Of a DNA stretch of 64,000 bases, positions 56,459 through 64,000 are shown in pieces. This DNA comes from Methylophilaceae bacterium (GTDB lineage: Bacteria; Pseudomonadota; Gammaproteobacteria; Burkholderiales; Methylophilaceae), in NCBI GenBank assembly GCA_013141125.1, contig JABFRO010000002.1:124001-188000 (forward strand). The letters are read 5' to 3'. Below the pieces are notes generated by a model that searched no databases, had not been told where the DNA came from, and saw only the letters and a program-made list of their open reading frames with translations. Every line of letters begins with the position of its first letter. Positions within the stretch are counted from its first letter, which is position 1. Position numbers and translations under genes: made by a program.

Positions 56459-57694
56459 TCAGTGGAGTTGATGTAGTTCCAGCTCTCTGAGTTTTGGCGC
56501 TAACTTAGCCGTGATTCCCACCACGGCCAGCGTCATCACTCCACCAAAAATCACCGATGGCACCAAGCCCATTAGTCGTGCGGCAAGGCCGGATTCAAAC
56601 GCCCCCAGTTCATTGGAAGAACCAATAAAAATGCCACTAATGGCAGATACTCTGCCGCGCATGTGGTCGGGTGTGGCGAGTTGCAGCATGGTAGTACGCA
56701 AAACTACTGAAATGCCGTCACAAATGCCGGAGAGTAAAAGTAGAGCGGCAGCCACCCAAAATAAAGTGGTGACAGCGAAGCCGATGATACAAAAACCAAA
56801 GCCGGCAACAGCACCTAACAACCAACGTCCCGCATGGAGATTGATAGGGTGGCGCGCGAGTGCCACACTGGTGATGATGGCACCCACGGCAGGAGCGGCG
56901 CGTAATATGCCCAAGCCTTCCGGTCCATAATGATATACGTCTTGAATGAAAGCGGGCAGCATGGCCACAGCGCCACCAAATAATACGGCAAACATATCCA
57001 GTGACATGGCCCCCAGCACAATTTGATGATTAAACACAAAACGCAAGCCTTCACGAATGCTGGTGAATACGGGTGCGCTCTCGACGGCTGGTGGTTCTTT
57101 CACTTTGAGTGATGTCATGGCTAGCAGCGCCCCTAAACACAGCAATGTAGCCACCGAATAAGCCGCTGTTTTGCTGGCAAAGCCTACCAATAGCCCCCCT
57201 ACCGCCGGGCCAACCACCAAGCCGGTTTGCAAGACAGCGCTGCCTATGCTGGAAGCGCGAGCGTATTCTTCTCTGGGCAGGATGATGGCAAACAGCGTGG
57301 TGTAGCTGGGAGCAATGAAAGCACGCGCGATGCCGGTAAAGGCGATGGAGCTATAAATCCACAAGCTGGCATTGCCGCCTATCCAGCCCACAGAAAGCGC
57401 GGTTAGAGTAAAGGCATTCAGACACAACATCACGGCAGCGAGTGCACCAAATTTGCGCCGTGAGTAGTAATGATCTACGGCATGGCCTGCGAAAAGTGCG
57501 CAGCTAAAATAAGTCACCACTTCTGCCAAACCCACTAATCCCAGTGCAAGCGTATCGTGCGTAATCTCGTAAATATGCCAGCCGACGACAACGGCCATAA
57601 TCTGGTAAGCCAGCACCATTTGCATACGAAAAGCCAATAGCTTTAGAAAGGCATGATTGCGATAGGTGAAAATTTGATGACCGGAGGTTGGCAT
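56459..57694 (-). CDS. MFS transporter, EntS-like
   Basis: A 411-residue protein with about 12 membrane helices. The segments MAVVVGWHIYEITHD and LPREEYARASSIGSAVLQTGLVVGPAVGGLL resemble the EntS/MFS_3 exporter group. No siderophore genes are near, so the substrate is unknown. It is convergent with the carbonic anhydrase gene and divergent from the cupin gene. Confidence 0.85.
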   Translation of the reverse strand: MPTSGHQIFTYRNHAFLKLLAFRMQMVLAYQIMAVVVGWHIYEITHDTLALGLVGLAEVVTYFSCALFAGHAVDHYYSRRKFGALAAVMLCLNAFTLTALSVGWIGGNASLWIYSSIAFTGIARAFIAPSYTTLFAIILPREEYARASSIGSAVLQTGLVVGPAVGGLLVGFASKTAAYSVATLLCLGALLAMTSLKVKEPPAVESAPVFTSIREGLRFVFNHQIVLGAMSLDMFAVLFGGAVAMLPAFIQDVYHYGPEGLGILRAAPAVGAIITSVALARHPINLHAGRWLLGAVAGFGFCIIGFAVTTLFWVAAALLLLSGICDGISVVLRTTMLQLATPDHMRGRVSAISGIFIGSSNELGAFESGLAARLMGLVPSVIFGGVMTLAVVGITAKLAPKLRELELHQLH

Positions 57695-57836
57695 GTAGGC
57701 TCTTGTAAGGGGATCAAGGGGTAAATGATAGCGTTTAATGTAGAAGTTTTACGGATAGTGCATTGGTCATAGGACAAAATGATCGCAACTGGTAACATTC
57801 CGCTCTGCTAAATTTTAGTAATTAAAGGACAACAAA

Positions 57837-58163
57837 ATGAGCAAAATCATCGTTGAACGCAAGCCCAAGACGGCTCGCCTGGATGAATTGGGCGTTACCA
57901 AATGGCCAACCTGGGAAAAGGAAGTTTCTGAATTTCCCTGGACATTCCATGAGCAGGAAATTGCCTGGATACTGGAAGGTGAATGCGTGATTACTCCTGA
58001 AGGTGGTGTGCCCGTAACTTTTGGTAAAGGTGATTTGGTGACGTTTCCTGCGGGGTTGAAGTGCCGCTGGGAAGTGCGTAAACCGCTACATAAACATTAT
58101 CAACTGGACGGTACGAAGTTAGGGCAAATGGCGCGTCGCATGCGAGCACTTTTACCTTTTTAA
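57837..58163 (+). CDS. Small cupin-domain protein (DUF861-like)
   Basis: A 108-residue single cupin: WTFHEQEIAWILEGECVITPEGG and FGKGDLVTFPAGLKCRWEV are the two cupin motifs. These resemble the DUF861 group, where the first motif lacks the second His. The role is unknown. A terminator follows. Confidence 0.85.
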   Translation: MSKIIVERKPKTARLDELGVTKWPTWEKEVSEFPWTFHEQEIAWILEGECVITPEGGVPVTFGKGDLVTFPAGLKCRWEVRKPLHKHYQLDGTKLGQMARRMRALLPF

Positions 58164-58187
58164 TTAAGTACTTCTCTAGCGGCATAA

Positions 58188-58214
58188 AAAAACGGGCACT
58201 TTCGTGCCCGTTTT
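58188..58214. terminator. Bidirectional rho-independent terminator between the cupin gene and amtB
   Basis: Stem AAAACGGGCAC / GTGCCCGTTTT with a 4-nt loop, with A and T runs on both sides, lying between convergent genes. Confidence 0.9.
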
Positions 58215-58255
58215 CTTTTTAACGCCTATTACTCATTAACTCAAGCCCAAGCGAC

Positions 58256-59782
58256 TTAGGAGTGATAAGCGCGTTCGCCGTGTTCACTTGTATCCAAACC
58301 TTCACGTTCAGACTCTTCGCTAACACGCAGACCAATCAACACATCCACAATCTTGAAAGCCAGGAAGGCAACTACGGCAGACAATACCACTGAAGTCAAC
58401 ACGGCTTGCGCCTGTATCCAAACTTGTGTACCGACTTCAGTATCAATCCACTTGTTGTTGACGTAGTCGTAGATACCTGTGCCGCCAAATTTCCAGGTGT
58501 TAAATACACCGGTCAGTAAGGCACCGAGAATGCCACCAACCGCATGCACGCCAAAAACGTCAAGCGCATCATCTGCACCGAGCATTTTCTTCAACCCTGT
58601 CACACCCCAGAAGCAAACCACGCCTGCCAGTGCGCCTATGGCCAAACCACCACCTACCCCTACCCAGCCGCAAGCCGGAGTAATGGCTACCAGACCTGCA
58701 ACTGCACCGGAGGCTGCGCCCAACATGGAGGGTTTACCTTTCAGCAACCATTCAGCCGCCAACCAGGTAAGCACGGCAGCAGCGGTTGCCGCTAGCGTGT
58801 TCATAAAGGCCAGGGTGGCAGTGCCGCCTGCTTCAAGCGCTGAACCCGCGTTAAAGCCAAACCAACCTACCCAGAGCAAGGATGCACCAATCATGGTCAT
58901 CGTCATGCTATGTGGTGCCAGCGCTTCTTTGCCGTAACCGATACGCTTGCCCACCATATAAGCGCCTACCAGACCAGCTACACCGGCATTGATATGCACC
59001 ACGGTACCACCGGCAAAGTCCAGCGCGCCTTTTTGAAATAGCCAACCCGCTGTTGCGGTTGCCGCATCTGCCGCTGCTTGCGAGGTATAAGCATCCGGGC
59101 CTGCCCAGAACCAAACCATGTGCGCCATCGGCAAATAGGCAAAAGTGAACCAGAGTGCCGAGAACAATAATACAGCTGAGAACTTCATGCGTTCGGCAAA
59201 ACCACCGACGATGAGTGAAACGGTAATCGCCGCAAATGTGGCTTGGAATGCCACAAAAATGAACTCTGGGATGACCACGCCTTTACTAAATGTAGCCGCA
59301 TTTGCCACGCTGCCATCTAGCGGATTATAGATGCCGGATAGGAATGCCCGACCAAATCCGCCAAAGAAAGCATTGCCTTGCGTAAACGCCACCGAGTAAC
59401 CGTAAATCACCCACAATACGGTGATTAAGGCAAAGATGGAGAAGACTTGCATCAACACCGACAGCATGTTTTTGGAGCGTACCAAGCCACCGTAAAACAA
59501 GGCCAAACCGGGAATGCTCATCAAAACAACCAATATAGTGGCGATTAGCATCCAGGAGACATCGCCTTTATTGGGGGTTGGTGCGGCGACAGGCGCTTCC
59601 GCTACAACAGGTGTGGCTTCTACAGCAGCGGGAGCGGCTACTTCCGCTGCCACAACAGGTGCTGCTTCTGTAGTGGCTGCGGTAGCCGGTAGTGCATCTT
59701 CGGCAACACTTAAGCTATTTACGCCAAAAACACCCAAGCCCAAGGTGCTGACTAAAGCTAAAGCAGAAAGAAACTTTTTCAT
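58256..59782 (-). CDS. amtB: Ammonium transporter
   Basis: A 508-residue Amt protein. An N-terminal signal segment and an Ala/Pro/Glu-rich linker of about 60 residues precede the transporter core, which starts at DVSWMLIATILVVLM. The pore histidines are in GGTVVHINAGVAG and FGVHAVGGILGALLTG. The ATG at 59782 follows AAGGGG; the frame to 59872 overlaps glnK. It lies 10 bp after glnK, which controls it in most bacteria. Confidence 0.96.
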   Translation of the reverse strand: MKKFLSALALVSTLGLGVFGVNSLSVAEDALPATAATTEAAPVVAAEVAAPAAVEATPVVAEAPVAAPTPNKGDVSWMLIATILVVLMSIPGLALFYGGLVRSKNMLSVLMQVFSIFALITVLWVIYGYSVAFTQGNAFFGGFGRAFLSGIYNPLDGSVANAATFSKGVVIPEFIFVAFQATFAAITVSLIVGGFAERMKFSAVLLFSALWFTFAYLPMAHMVWFWAGPDAYTSQAAADAATATAGWLFQKGALDFAGGTVVHINAGVAGLVGAYMVGKRIGYGKEALAPHSMTMTMIGASLLWVGWFGFNAGSALEAGGTATLAFMNTLAATAAAVLTWLAAEWLLKGKPSMLGAASGAVAGLVAITPACGWVGVGGGLAIGALAGVVCFWGVTGLKKMLGADDALDVFGVHAVGGILGALLTGVFNTWKFGGTGIYDYVNNKWIDTEVGTQVWIQAQAVLTSVVLSAVVAFLAFKIVDVLIGLRVSEESEREGLDTSEHGERAYHS

Positions 59783-59792
59783 TTTTATCCCC

Positions 59793-60155
<363 letters not shown>

Positions 60156-60173
60156 TTAAAACTTACCAACGAG

Positions 60174-61022
60174 CTAGAAAGTTTTTTGTATGAAACCGAC
60201 AAATTGTTCAGCACCAAGAAATTTGCCTGAAAGATCTAGCCAGTTGGCTTTGATGGCATCGGTATCGGTGTAATAAAAACCTACATTGATGCCATTGCTC
60301 CAGGATTTGGTTGCACCAAGTTTCCAATCGGTATACGAATACTTCGAATTGGCAACACCAGAAGCATCACTCCCTTCAAATTCCTGATGGCCGACATGAA
60401 AATTGAGTGTGACCCCCGTATCTTTGGTAAAGCCGAAGTCATCAATAGGCACATTGGCGTTGCCTTCTGCATACCAAGAGCCACGTGCATTTCCGATTGC
60501 GAATGCATTGTTATTGGCAACTACAGAAACTTTACCGGTAATCCATCTATAGCTTAAAGCGGCATACACTTCGCTCGTAAAAGGGTCAATAGCGGCCGGA
60601 TTTCTACGATTAATTCCTGGATATACGTATTGCAGCAAACCTACATCGTAGCCAATGCCGGTATCCAGTATGGTGTTGCGGTAACCGCCATAAATATCCC
60701 ATTCAATGCTCGCACCATCGTAGTTGCCAGTATCACCCAGCCAGCTAACATTGGAGGCCCAGGTGCCGGCATAAAAGCCACTGGAGTGAGAATAGTCTGC
60801 ACCACCTTGAACCGCTACATTTTCCTGCGTTTGCGTCAAGCCACGGAAAACATATTGACTATAAAGCCCGATGTTATAGGTGAAGGTGTGGTCTGATTTT
60901 GCTTCAGCGGCTGGAGCGGCAGGTGTGGCTGCGGCTTCTGCAGGAGCTGCATCGGCTGCCAATACGGTAACAGGTAGTGCAAAAGTGCCGAGTACGGCGG
61001 CTAATAGAAGTGATTGGCGCAT
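60174..61022 (-). CDS. TorF family putative outer-membrane porin
   Basis: A 282-residue beta-barrel protein with a signal peptide ending about residue 22 (VTVLA-AD), then an Ala/Pro-rich stretch, then barrel strands starting FTYNIGLYSQYVFRGLTQTQ, the family start. It ends in Phe, as outer-membrane proteins do. It precedes glnK-amtB behind a sigma-54 promoter, so it may let nitrogen compounds through the outer membrane. This role is inferred. Confidence 0.9.
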   Translation of the reverse strand: MRQSLLLAAVLGTFALPVTVLAADAAPAEAAATPAAPAAEAKSDHTFTYNIGLYSQYVFRGLTQTQENVAVQGGADYSHSSGFYAGTWASNVSWLGDTGNYDGASIEWDIYGGYRNTILDTGIGYDVGLLQYVYPGINRRNPAAIDPFTSEVYAALSYRWITGKVSVVANNNAFAIGNARGSWYAEGNANVPIDDFGFTKDTGVTLNFHVGHQEFEGSDASGVANSKYSYTDWKLGATKSWSNGINVGFYYTDTDAIKANWLDLSGKFLGAEQFVGFIQKTF

Positions 61023-61080
61023 GGTGTTTCCTCTCGAAGTTGTAGTGTAAAAAATTTATGTTCATACGGCTGTTTTCATA

Positions 61081-61097
61081 AAGCAATACCTATGCCA
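61081..61097 (-). promoter_or_regulatory. Sigma-54 (RpoN) promoter for torF-glnK-amtB
   Basis: On the minus strand TGGCATAGGTATTGCTT has GG and GC exactly 10 bases apart, the -24/-12 elements of sigma-54 promoters. It lies about 60 bp upstream of the porin start. Confidence 0.82.
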
Positions 61098-61114
61098 TGT
61101 TATTAGTTGATAAA

Positions 61115-61127
61115 AATCAATGAGTTA
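61115..61127 (+). promoter_or_regulatory. IHF-type site upstream of the sigma-54 promoter
   Basis: AATCAATGAGTTA fits the IHF consensus WATCAANNNNTTR fully. It lies at about -45 to -57 relative to the expected start of the torF operon, where IHF usually bends DNA between an NtrC enhancer and sigma-54 polymerase. Confidence 0.55.
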
Positions 61128-61204
61128 AATAATAATTTCATTTTCAAGCAGGCTTTATAAGTATTAAAAACCTGCTAAACTGCTTAAAAATTATGGAGAA
61201 AAAC

Positions 61205-61453
61205 ATGGTTAATTTACGCTTTATTGATGATTTATCATTAAAATTCAAAGAGTTAGTGGGGAGCAATCCTGCCGTAGATGTGGAAAAGAATTTTCGCGCA
61301 CTATTACAGGGCGCGCTCACCAAATTGGAGCTTGTTTCACGCGAGGAATTTGATATACAGGCTGAAGTATTGCGCAAAACGCGTGAAAAACTAGAAAATC
61401 TCGAAGAAAAACTGGCTGGGCTCGAAATTTTGCTGCAAAAAGAGAGCGAATAG
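61205..61453 (+). CDS. ubiK: Ubiquinone biosynthesis accessory factor UbiK (BMFP family)
   Basis: An 82-residue protein with an amphipathic N-terminal part and a C-terminal coiled coil ([20 protein letters not shown]). UbiK helps assemble the aerobic ubiquinone complex with UbiJ. The ATG at 61205 has GGAG in front; an ATG at 61193 would overlap that site. It is divergent from the torF operon. Confidence 0.88.
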   Translation: MVNLRFIDDLSLKFKELVGSNPAVDVEKNFRALLQGALTKLELVSREEFDIQAEVLRKTREKLENLEEKLAGLEILLQKESE

Positions 61454-61459
61454 TTTGCA

Positions 61460-62980
61460 ATGAGTTTAGCCGTTCTACATAGCCGCGCACTCGCGGGCAT
61501 GGATGCACCTGAGGTCACTGTTGAAGTGCATCTGGCCAATGGCTTGCCCAGCTTCACCATTGTGGGCTTGCCTGAAGCTGAAGTGAAAGAAAGCAAAGAC
61601 CGTGTGCGCGCGGCCTTGCAAACCGCGCAGTTTGAGTTCCCCGCGCGCCGTATTACCGTGAATCTGGCACCGGCAGATTTACCCAAGGAAAGCGGTCGTT
61701 ATGATTTGCCGATTGCTTTGGGCATATTGGCAGCATCGGGGCAGATTCCGTTGGAGCCGCTGGATCGCTATGAAATAGCCGGAGAATTGGCGCTGACGGG
61801 CGATTTGCGTCCTATTCGCGGTGCGCTCGCCATGACCGTGAGCATGATGCACGGTAATAAAGAGGCTCTCTCAACAGGTATCCCCAAACGTGCCTTCATC
61901 CTGCCCTATGAAAGCGCCGCAGAAGCCGCGCTGGTGCGTGATGCGATTATTTTTCCGGCAAAGTCCCTACTGGAGGTTTGTGCGCATTTGGCGGGACACA
62001 CCGAGTTAGCCCGCTACCAGGCGGAAACAGAAATTACCGTGATTGAATATCCTGATTTCAGTGAAGTTAAAGGGCAATCATCCCCCAAGCGCGCTCTGGA
62101 AATTGCCGCCGCAGGTGGGCATAGCATTTTGCTATCCGGTCCGCCAGGCACAGGAAAATCCATGCTGGCCTCACGTTTTGTTGGCATTTTGCCCACCATG
62201 ACCGAGCAAGAAGCGCTTGAATCCGCCGCCATTCAATCCCTTAACGGCGCATTTTGCAGTAGCAACTGGAAGCGCAGACCCTTTCGTTCGCCTCATCACA
62301 CAGCATCAGGCGTGGCCTTGGTGGGTGGCGGTGGAATTCCGCGTCCAGGAGAAATTTCCCTCGCCCACAATGGCGTTTTGTTTTTGGATGAATTGCCGGA
62401 GTTTGATCGTAGAGTGCTGGAAGTGTTGCGTGAACCGCTGGAATCTGGCCACATCACGATTTCCCGCGCGGCACGTCAGGCGGATTTTCCTGCCAGCTTT
62501 CAATTGATTGCGGCGATGAACCCTTGTCCTTGTGGCTATTTGGGGCATTACAACAACAAATGCCGCTGCACGCCGGATCAGGTATCGCGCTACAAATCGA
62601 AAATTTCCGGTCCACTGTTGGATCGTATAGATTTGCATATTGAAGTGCCTGCGCTACGCGAAGATGAACTGACCGCAAAAGGCAATAGCGAAGCCAGCGC
62701 AGAAATCAGAACGCGCGTTGAAAATGCTCGCAAATTACAGCTGGCACGCCAAGGCAAAGCCAATTTTTTGCTTGGCAGTTTGGAGATTGAACAATTCTGC
62801 ACTCCCGATGAAGTGGGTTTGAATTTATTAAAACAAGCCATCAACCGCCTTAGCCTCTCCGCCCGCGCCTATCATCGTATATTAAAAGTAGCGCGCAGCA
62901 TTGCTGATCTGGCTGATGCGCCCACGATAAAGCCTGCCCATATAGCCGAAGCCGTGCAGTATCGGCGCTATGAGATTTAG
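61460..62980 (+). CDS. comM: YifB/ComM family Mg-chelatase-like AAA ATPase
   Basis: A 506-residue protein with an N-terminal Lon-like domain (PSFTIVGLPEAEVKESKDRV), Walker A LLSGPPGTGKSMLASRF, Walker B LFLDELPEFDRRVLEVL, and the C-terminal Mg_chelatase_C part. ComM is a branch-migration helicase used in natural transformation; the family name YifB is safer. The ubiK gene overlaps in operon layout (6 bp gap). Confidence 0.93.
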   Translation: MSLAVLHSRALAGMDAPEVTVEVHLANGLPSFTIVGLPEAEVKESKDRVRAALQTAQFEFPARRITVNLAPADLPKESGRYDLPIALGILAASGQIPLEPLDRYEIAGELALTGDLRPIRGALAMTVSMMHGNKEALSTGIPKRAFILPYESAAEAALVRDAIIFPAKSLLEVCAHLAGHTELARYQAETEITVIEYPDFSEVKGQSSPKRALEIAAAGGHSILLSGPPGTGKSMLASRFVGILPTMTEQEALESAAIQSLNGAFCSSNWKRRPFRSPHHTASGVALVGGGGIPRPGEISLAHNGVLFLDELPEFDRRVLEVLREPLESGHITISRAARQADFPASFQLIAAMNPCPCGYLGHYNNKCRCTPDQVSRYKSKISGPLLDRIDLHIEVPALREDELTAKGNSEASAEIRTRVENARKLQLARQGKANFLLGSLEIEQFCTPDEVGLNLLKQAINRLSLSARAYHRILKVARSIADLADAPTIKPAHIAEAVQYRRYEI

Positions 62981-63009
62981 AGTACCTTGAGCTAAAGTGA
63001 GGTTGAAAT

Positions 63010-64000
63010 ATGGAACCGCAAATCAATAGCTGGCAAGAAGAAAAGCGTTCGGTACATTTGTACCAAGCCATGGCCGAAACTGAAACAATCGCCTCGCGCA
63101 AGGCCTTGTTTGCACAGCTGGCTATTGAGGCCGAGCATCAGGCTGGGCTTTGGGCGCAAGCCATAAAAGAGGCGGGTCAGAAGCTACCCGATAAATATAT
63201 GCCTGAGCTTCGCGTCAGGCTTGTCATTTGGCTGATTCGCCATATTGGGGCTGAAAAAATCAAACCTATTTTAGCCGCCATTAAAATTCGCGGCCTATCG
63301 GTTTACAATCACAGTCATCTTACCGGTACGCGCAAGACCGGCTATCACCCGGTTCCCAGATCAATTAAAGATATTGGAGCCAGCCATCGGGGCACCAGCA
63401 ACAGTGGCGGTCTACGCGCAGCGGTGTTTGGTGTGAATGATGGCTTGGTTTCAATTGCTTGTTTGATTATGGGGGTAGCGGGTGCAGCCAGTGCCAACAG
63501 CGTGATTTTGCTGACCGGTGTTGCAGGTTTGCTGGCGGGCGCGTTTTCCATGGCAGCCGGTGAATACATTTCCATGCGCTCACAACGCGAGATGTTTGAA
63601 TATCAAATCGGGTTGGAGCGCGAAGAGTTGGCGCAATATCCAGAAGAAGAGGCGGATGAGCTGGCTTTGATTTATATCGCTCGTGGAATGCAGGAAGAGG
63701 AGGCCCAGGCCATGGCGCAACATATGATCGCCGACCCAGAGCTTGGCTTGGATACGCTGGCACGTGAAGAGCTGGGTTTGAACCCGGACGAATTAGGCTC
63801 GCCCTGGCTGGCGGCTTTTTCGTCTTTCTTCGCTTTTGTCGCTGGGGGTATTATCCCTATGCTGCCTTATTTGTTTACGATTAAGCATTCATTACAAGTC
63901 TCAGTCTCATTAACTGGCTTGGCATTATTCGGCATAGGCGCCACACTTTCGCTATTTACCGGGCGAGATGCGCTATGGGGTGGTTTGCGTATGCTGGTGA
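63010..64000 (+). CDS. VIT1/CCC1-family iron/manganese transporter with ferritin-like N-terminus (partial)
   Basis: At least 330 codons, open to the end of the window with no stop. The N-terminal 55 residues or so look like a ferritin-like (rubrerythrin-type) domain (HLYQAMAETETIASRKALFAQLAIEAEHQ). The membrane part starts AAVFGVNDGLVSIACL, the VIT1 signature, and has GAFSMAAGEYISMRSQREMFEYQI. This domain order is known in VIT proteins that carry erythrin-like domains. Metal export or storage is likely; the ion is not certain. Confidence 0.88.
   Translation, partial: MEPQINSWQEEKRSVHLYQAMAETETIASRKALFAQLAIEAEHQAGLWAQAIKEAGQKLPDKYMPELRVRLVIWLIRHIGAEKIKPILAAIKIRGLSVYNHSHLTGTRKTGYHPVPRSIKDIGASHRGTSNSGGLRAAVFGVNDGLVSIACLIMGVAGAASANSVILLTGVAGLLAGAFSMAAGEYISMRSQREMFEYQIGLEREELAQYPEEEADELALIYIARGMQEEEAQAMAQHMIADPELGLDTLAREELGLNPDELGSPWLAAFSSFFAFVAGGIIPMLPYLFTIKHSLQVSVSLTGLALFGIGATLSLFTGRDALWGGLRMLV

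Noticed and set aside
61144-61686. Minus-strand frame of 180 codons opposite ubiK and comM
   Set aside because: It is a Ser-rich shadow of two genes with clear family motifs on the plus strand.

Overview
The window looks like a chromosomal segment of a betaproteobacterium, probably of the order Nitrosomonadales. This is inferred from gene content: a betaproteobacterial-type glutamate-cysteine ligase next to gshB, a petABC-sspA-sspB block, shc with hpnG, metX-metW, and a moderate base composition. No rRNA or other direct taxonomic marker is present.

Bases 1-9.7 kb hold a type I-C CRISPR-Cas locus, all read on the minus strand in the order cas3, cas5c, cas8c (with an internal cas11c start), cas7, a two-gene insert, cas4, cas1, cas2, leader, repeat array. 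The array has nine identical 32-bp repeats and continues beyond base 1. The insert, between the effector genes and the adaptation genes, is a small acidic protein followed by a zeta-toxin-like P-loop kinase with overlapping stop and start. It looks like a toxin-antitoxin pair inside the cas operon and is the most unusual thing in the window.

Bases 9.8-22.3 kb hold small proteins (SEC-C, zinc ribbon), a cobalamin-dependent methionine synthase split into two divergent genes (catalytic part on plus, reactivation domain on minus), a trypsin-like protease, pilU, and a tight gshA-gshB-apbE-NusG-like-Gx transporter cluster. Bases 22.3-42.5 kb hold a gene-poor kilobase with a 20-bp palindrome and hairpins ahead of gltBD, then hemE, a DUF1097 membrane protein, ppk2, gltA, anmK, an M23 peptidase, tyrS, an HtrA protease, a Nif3-like protein and the cytochrome bc1 operon petABC.

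Bases 42.5-50.2 kb hold sspAB, tRNA-Thr, shc and hpnG (hopanoid synthesis), a decayed IS256-type transposase tail, tRNA-Leu, queA, and a complete but frameshifted IS4-type element with recognisable inverted repeats. Bases 50.2-64 kb hold a J-domain protein, a 2Fe-2S ferredoxin, a TonB-like protein, mpl, metW-metX, a gamma carbonic anhydrase, an MFS transporter, a cupin, a nitrogen-regulated torF-glnK-amtB operon behind a clear sigma-54 promoter with an IHF-type site, ubiK, a ComM/YifB ATPase, and a VIT-type metal transporter cut by the window end.

Several proteins appear to start at GTG or TTG, or to have an N-terminus lying upstream of the first ATG (anmK, Gx transporter). These are noted in the entries.
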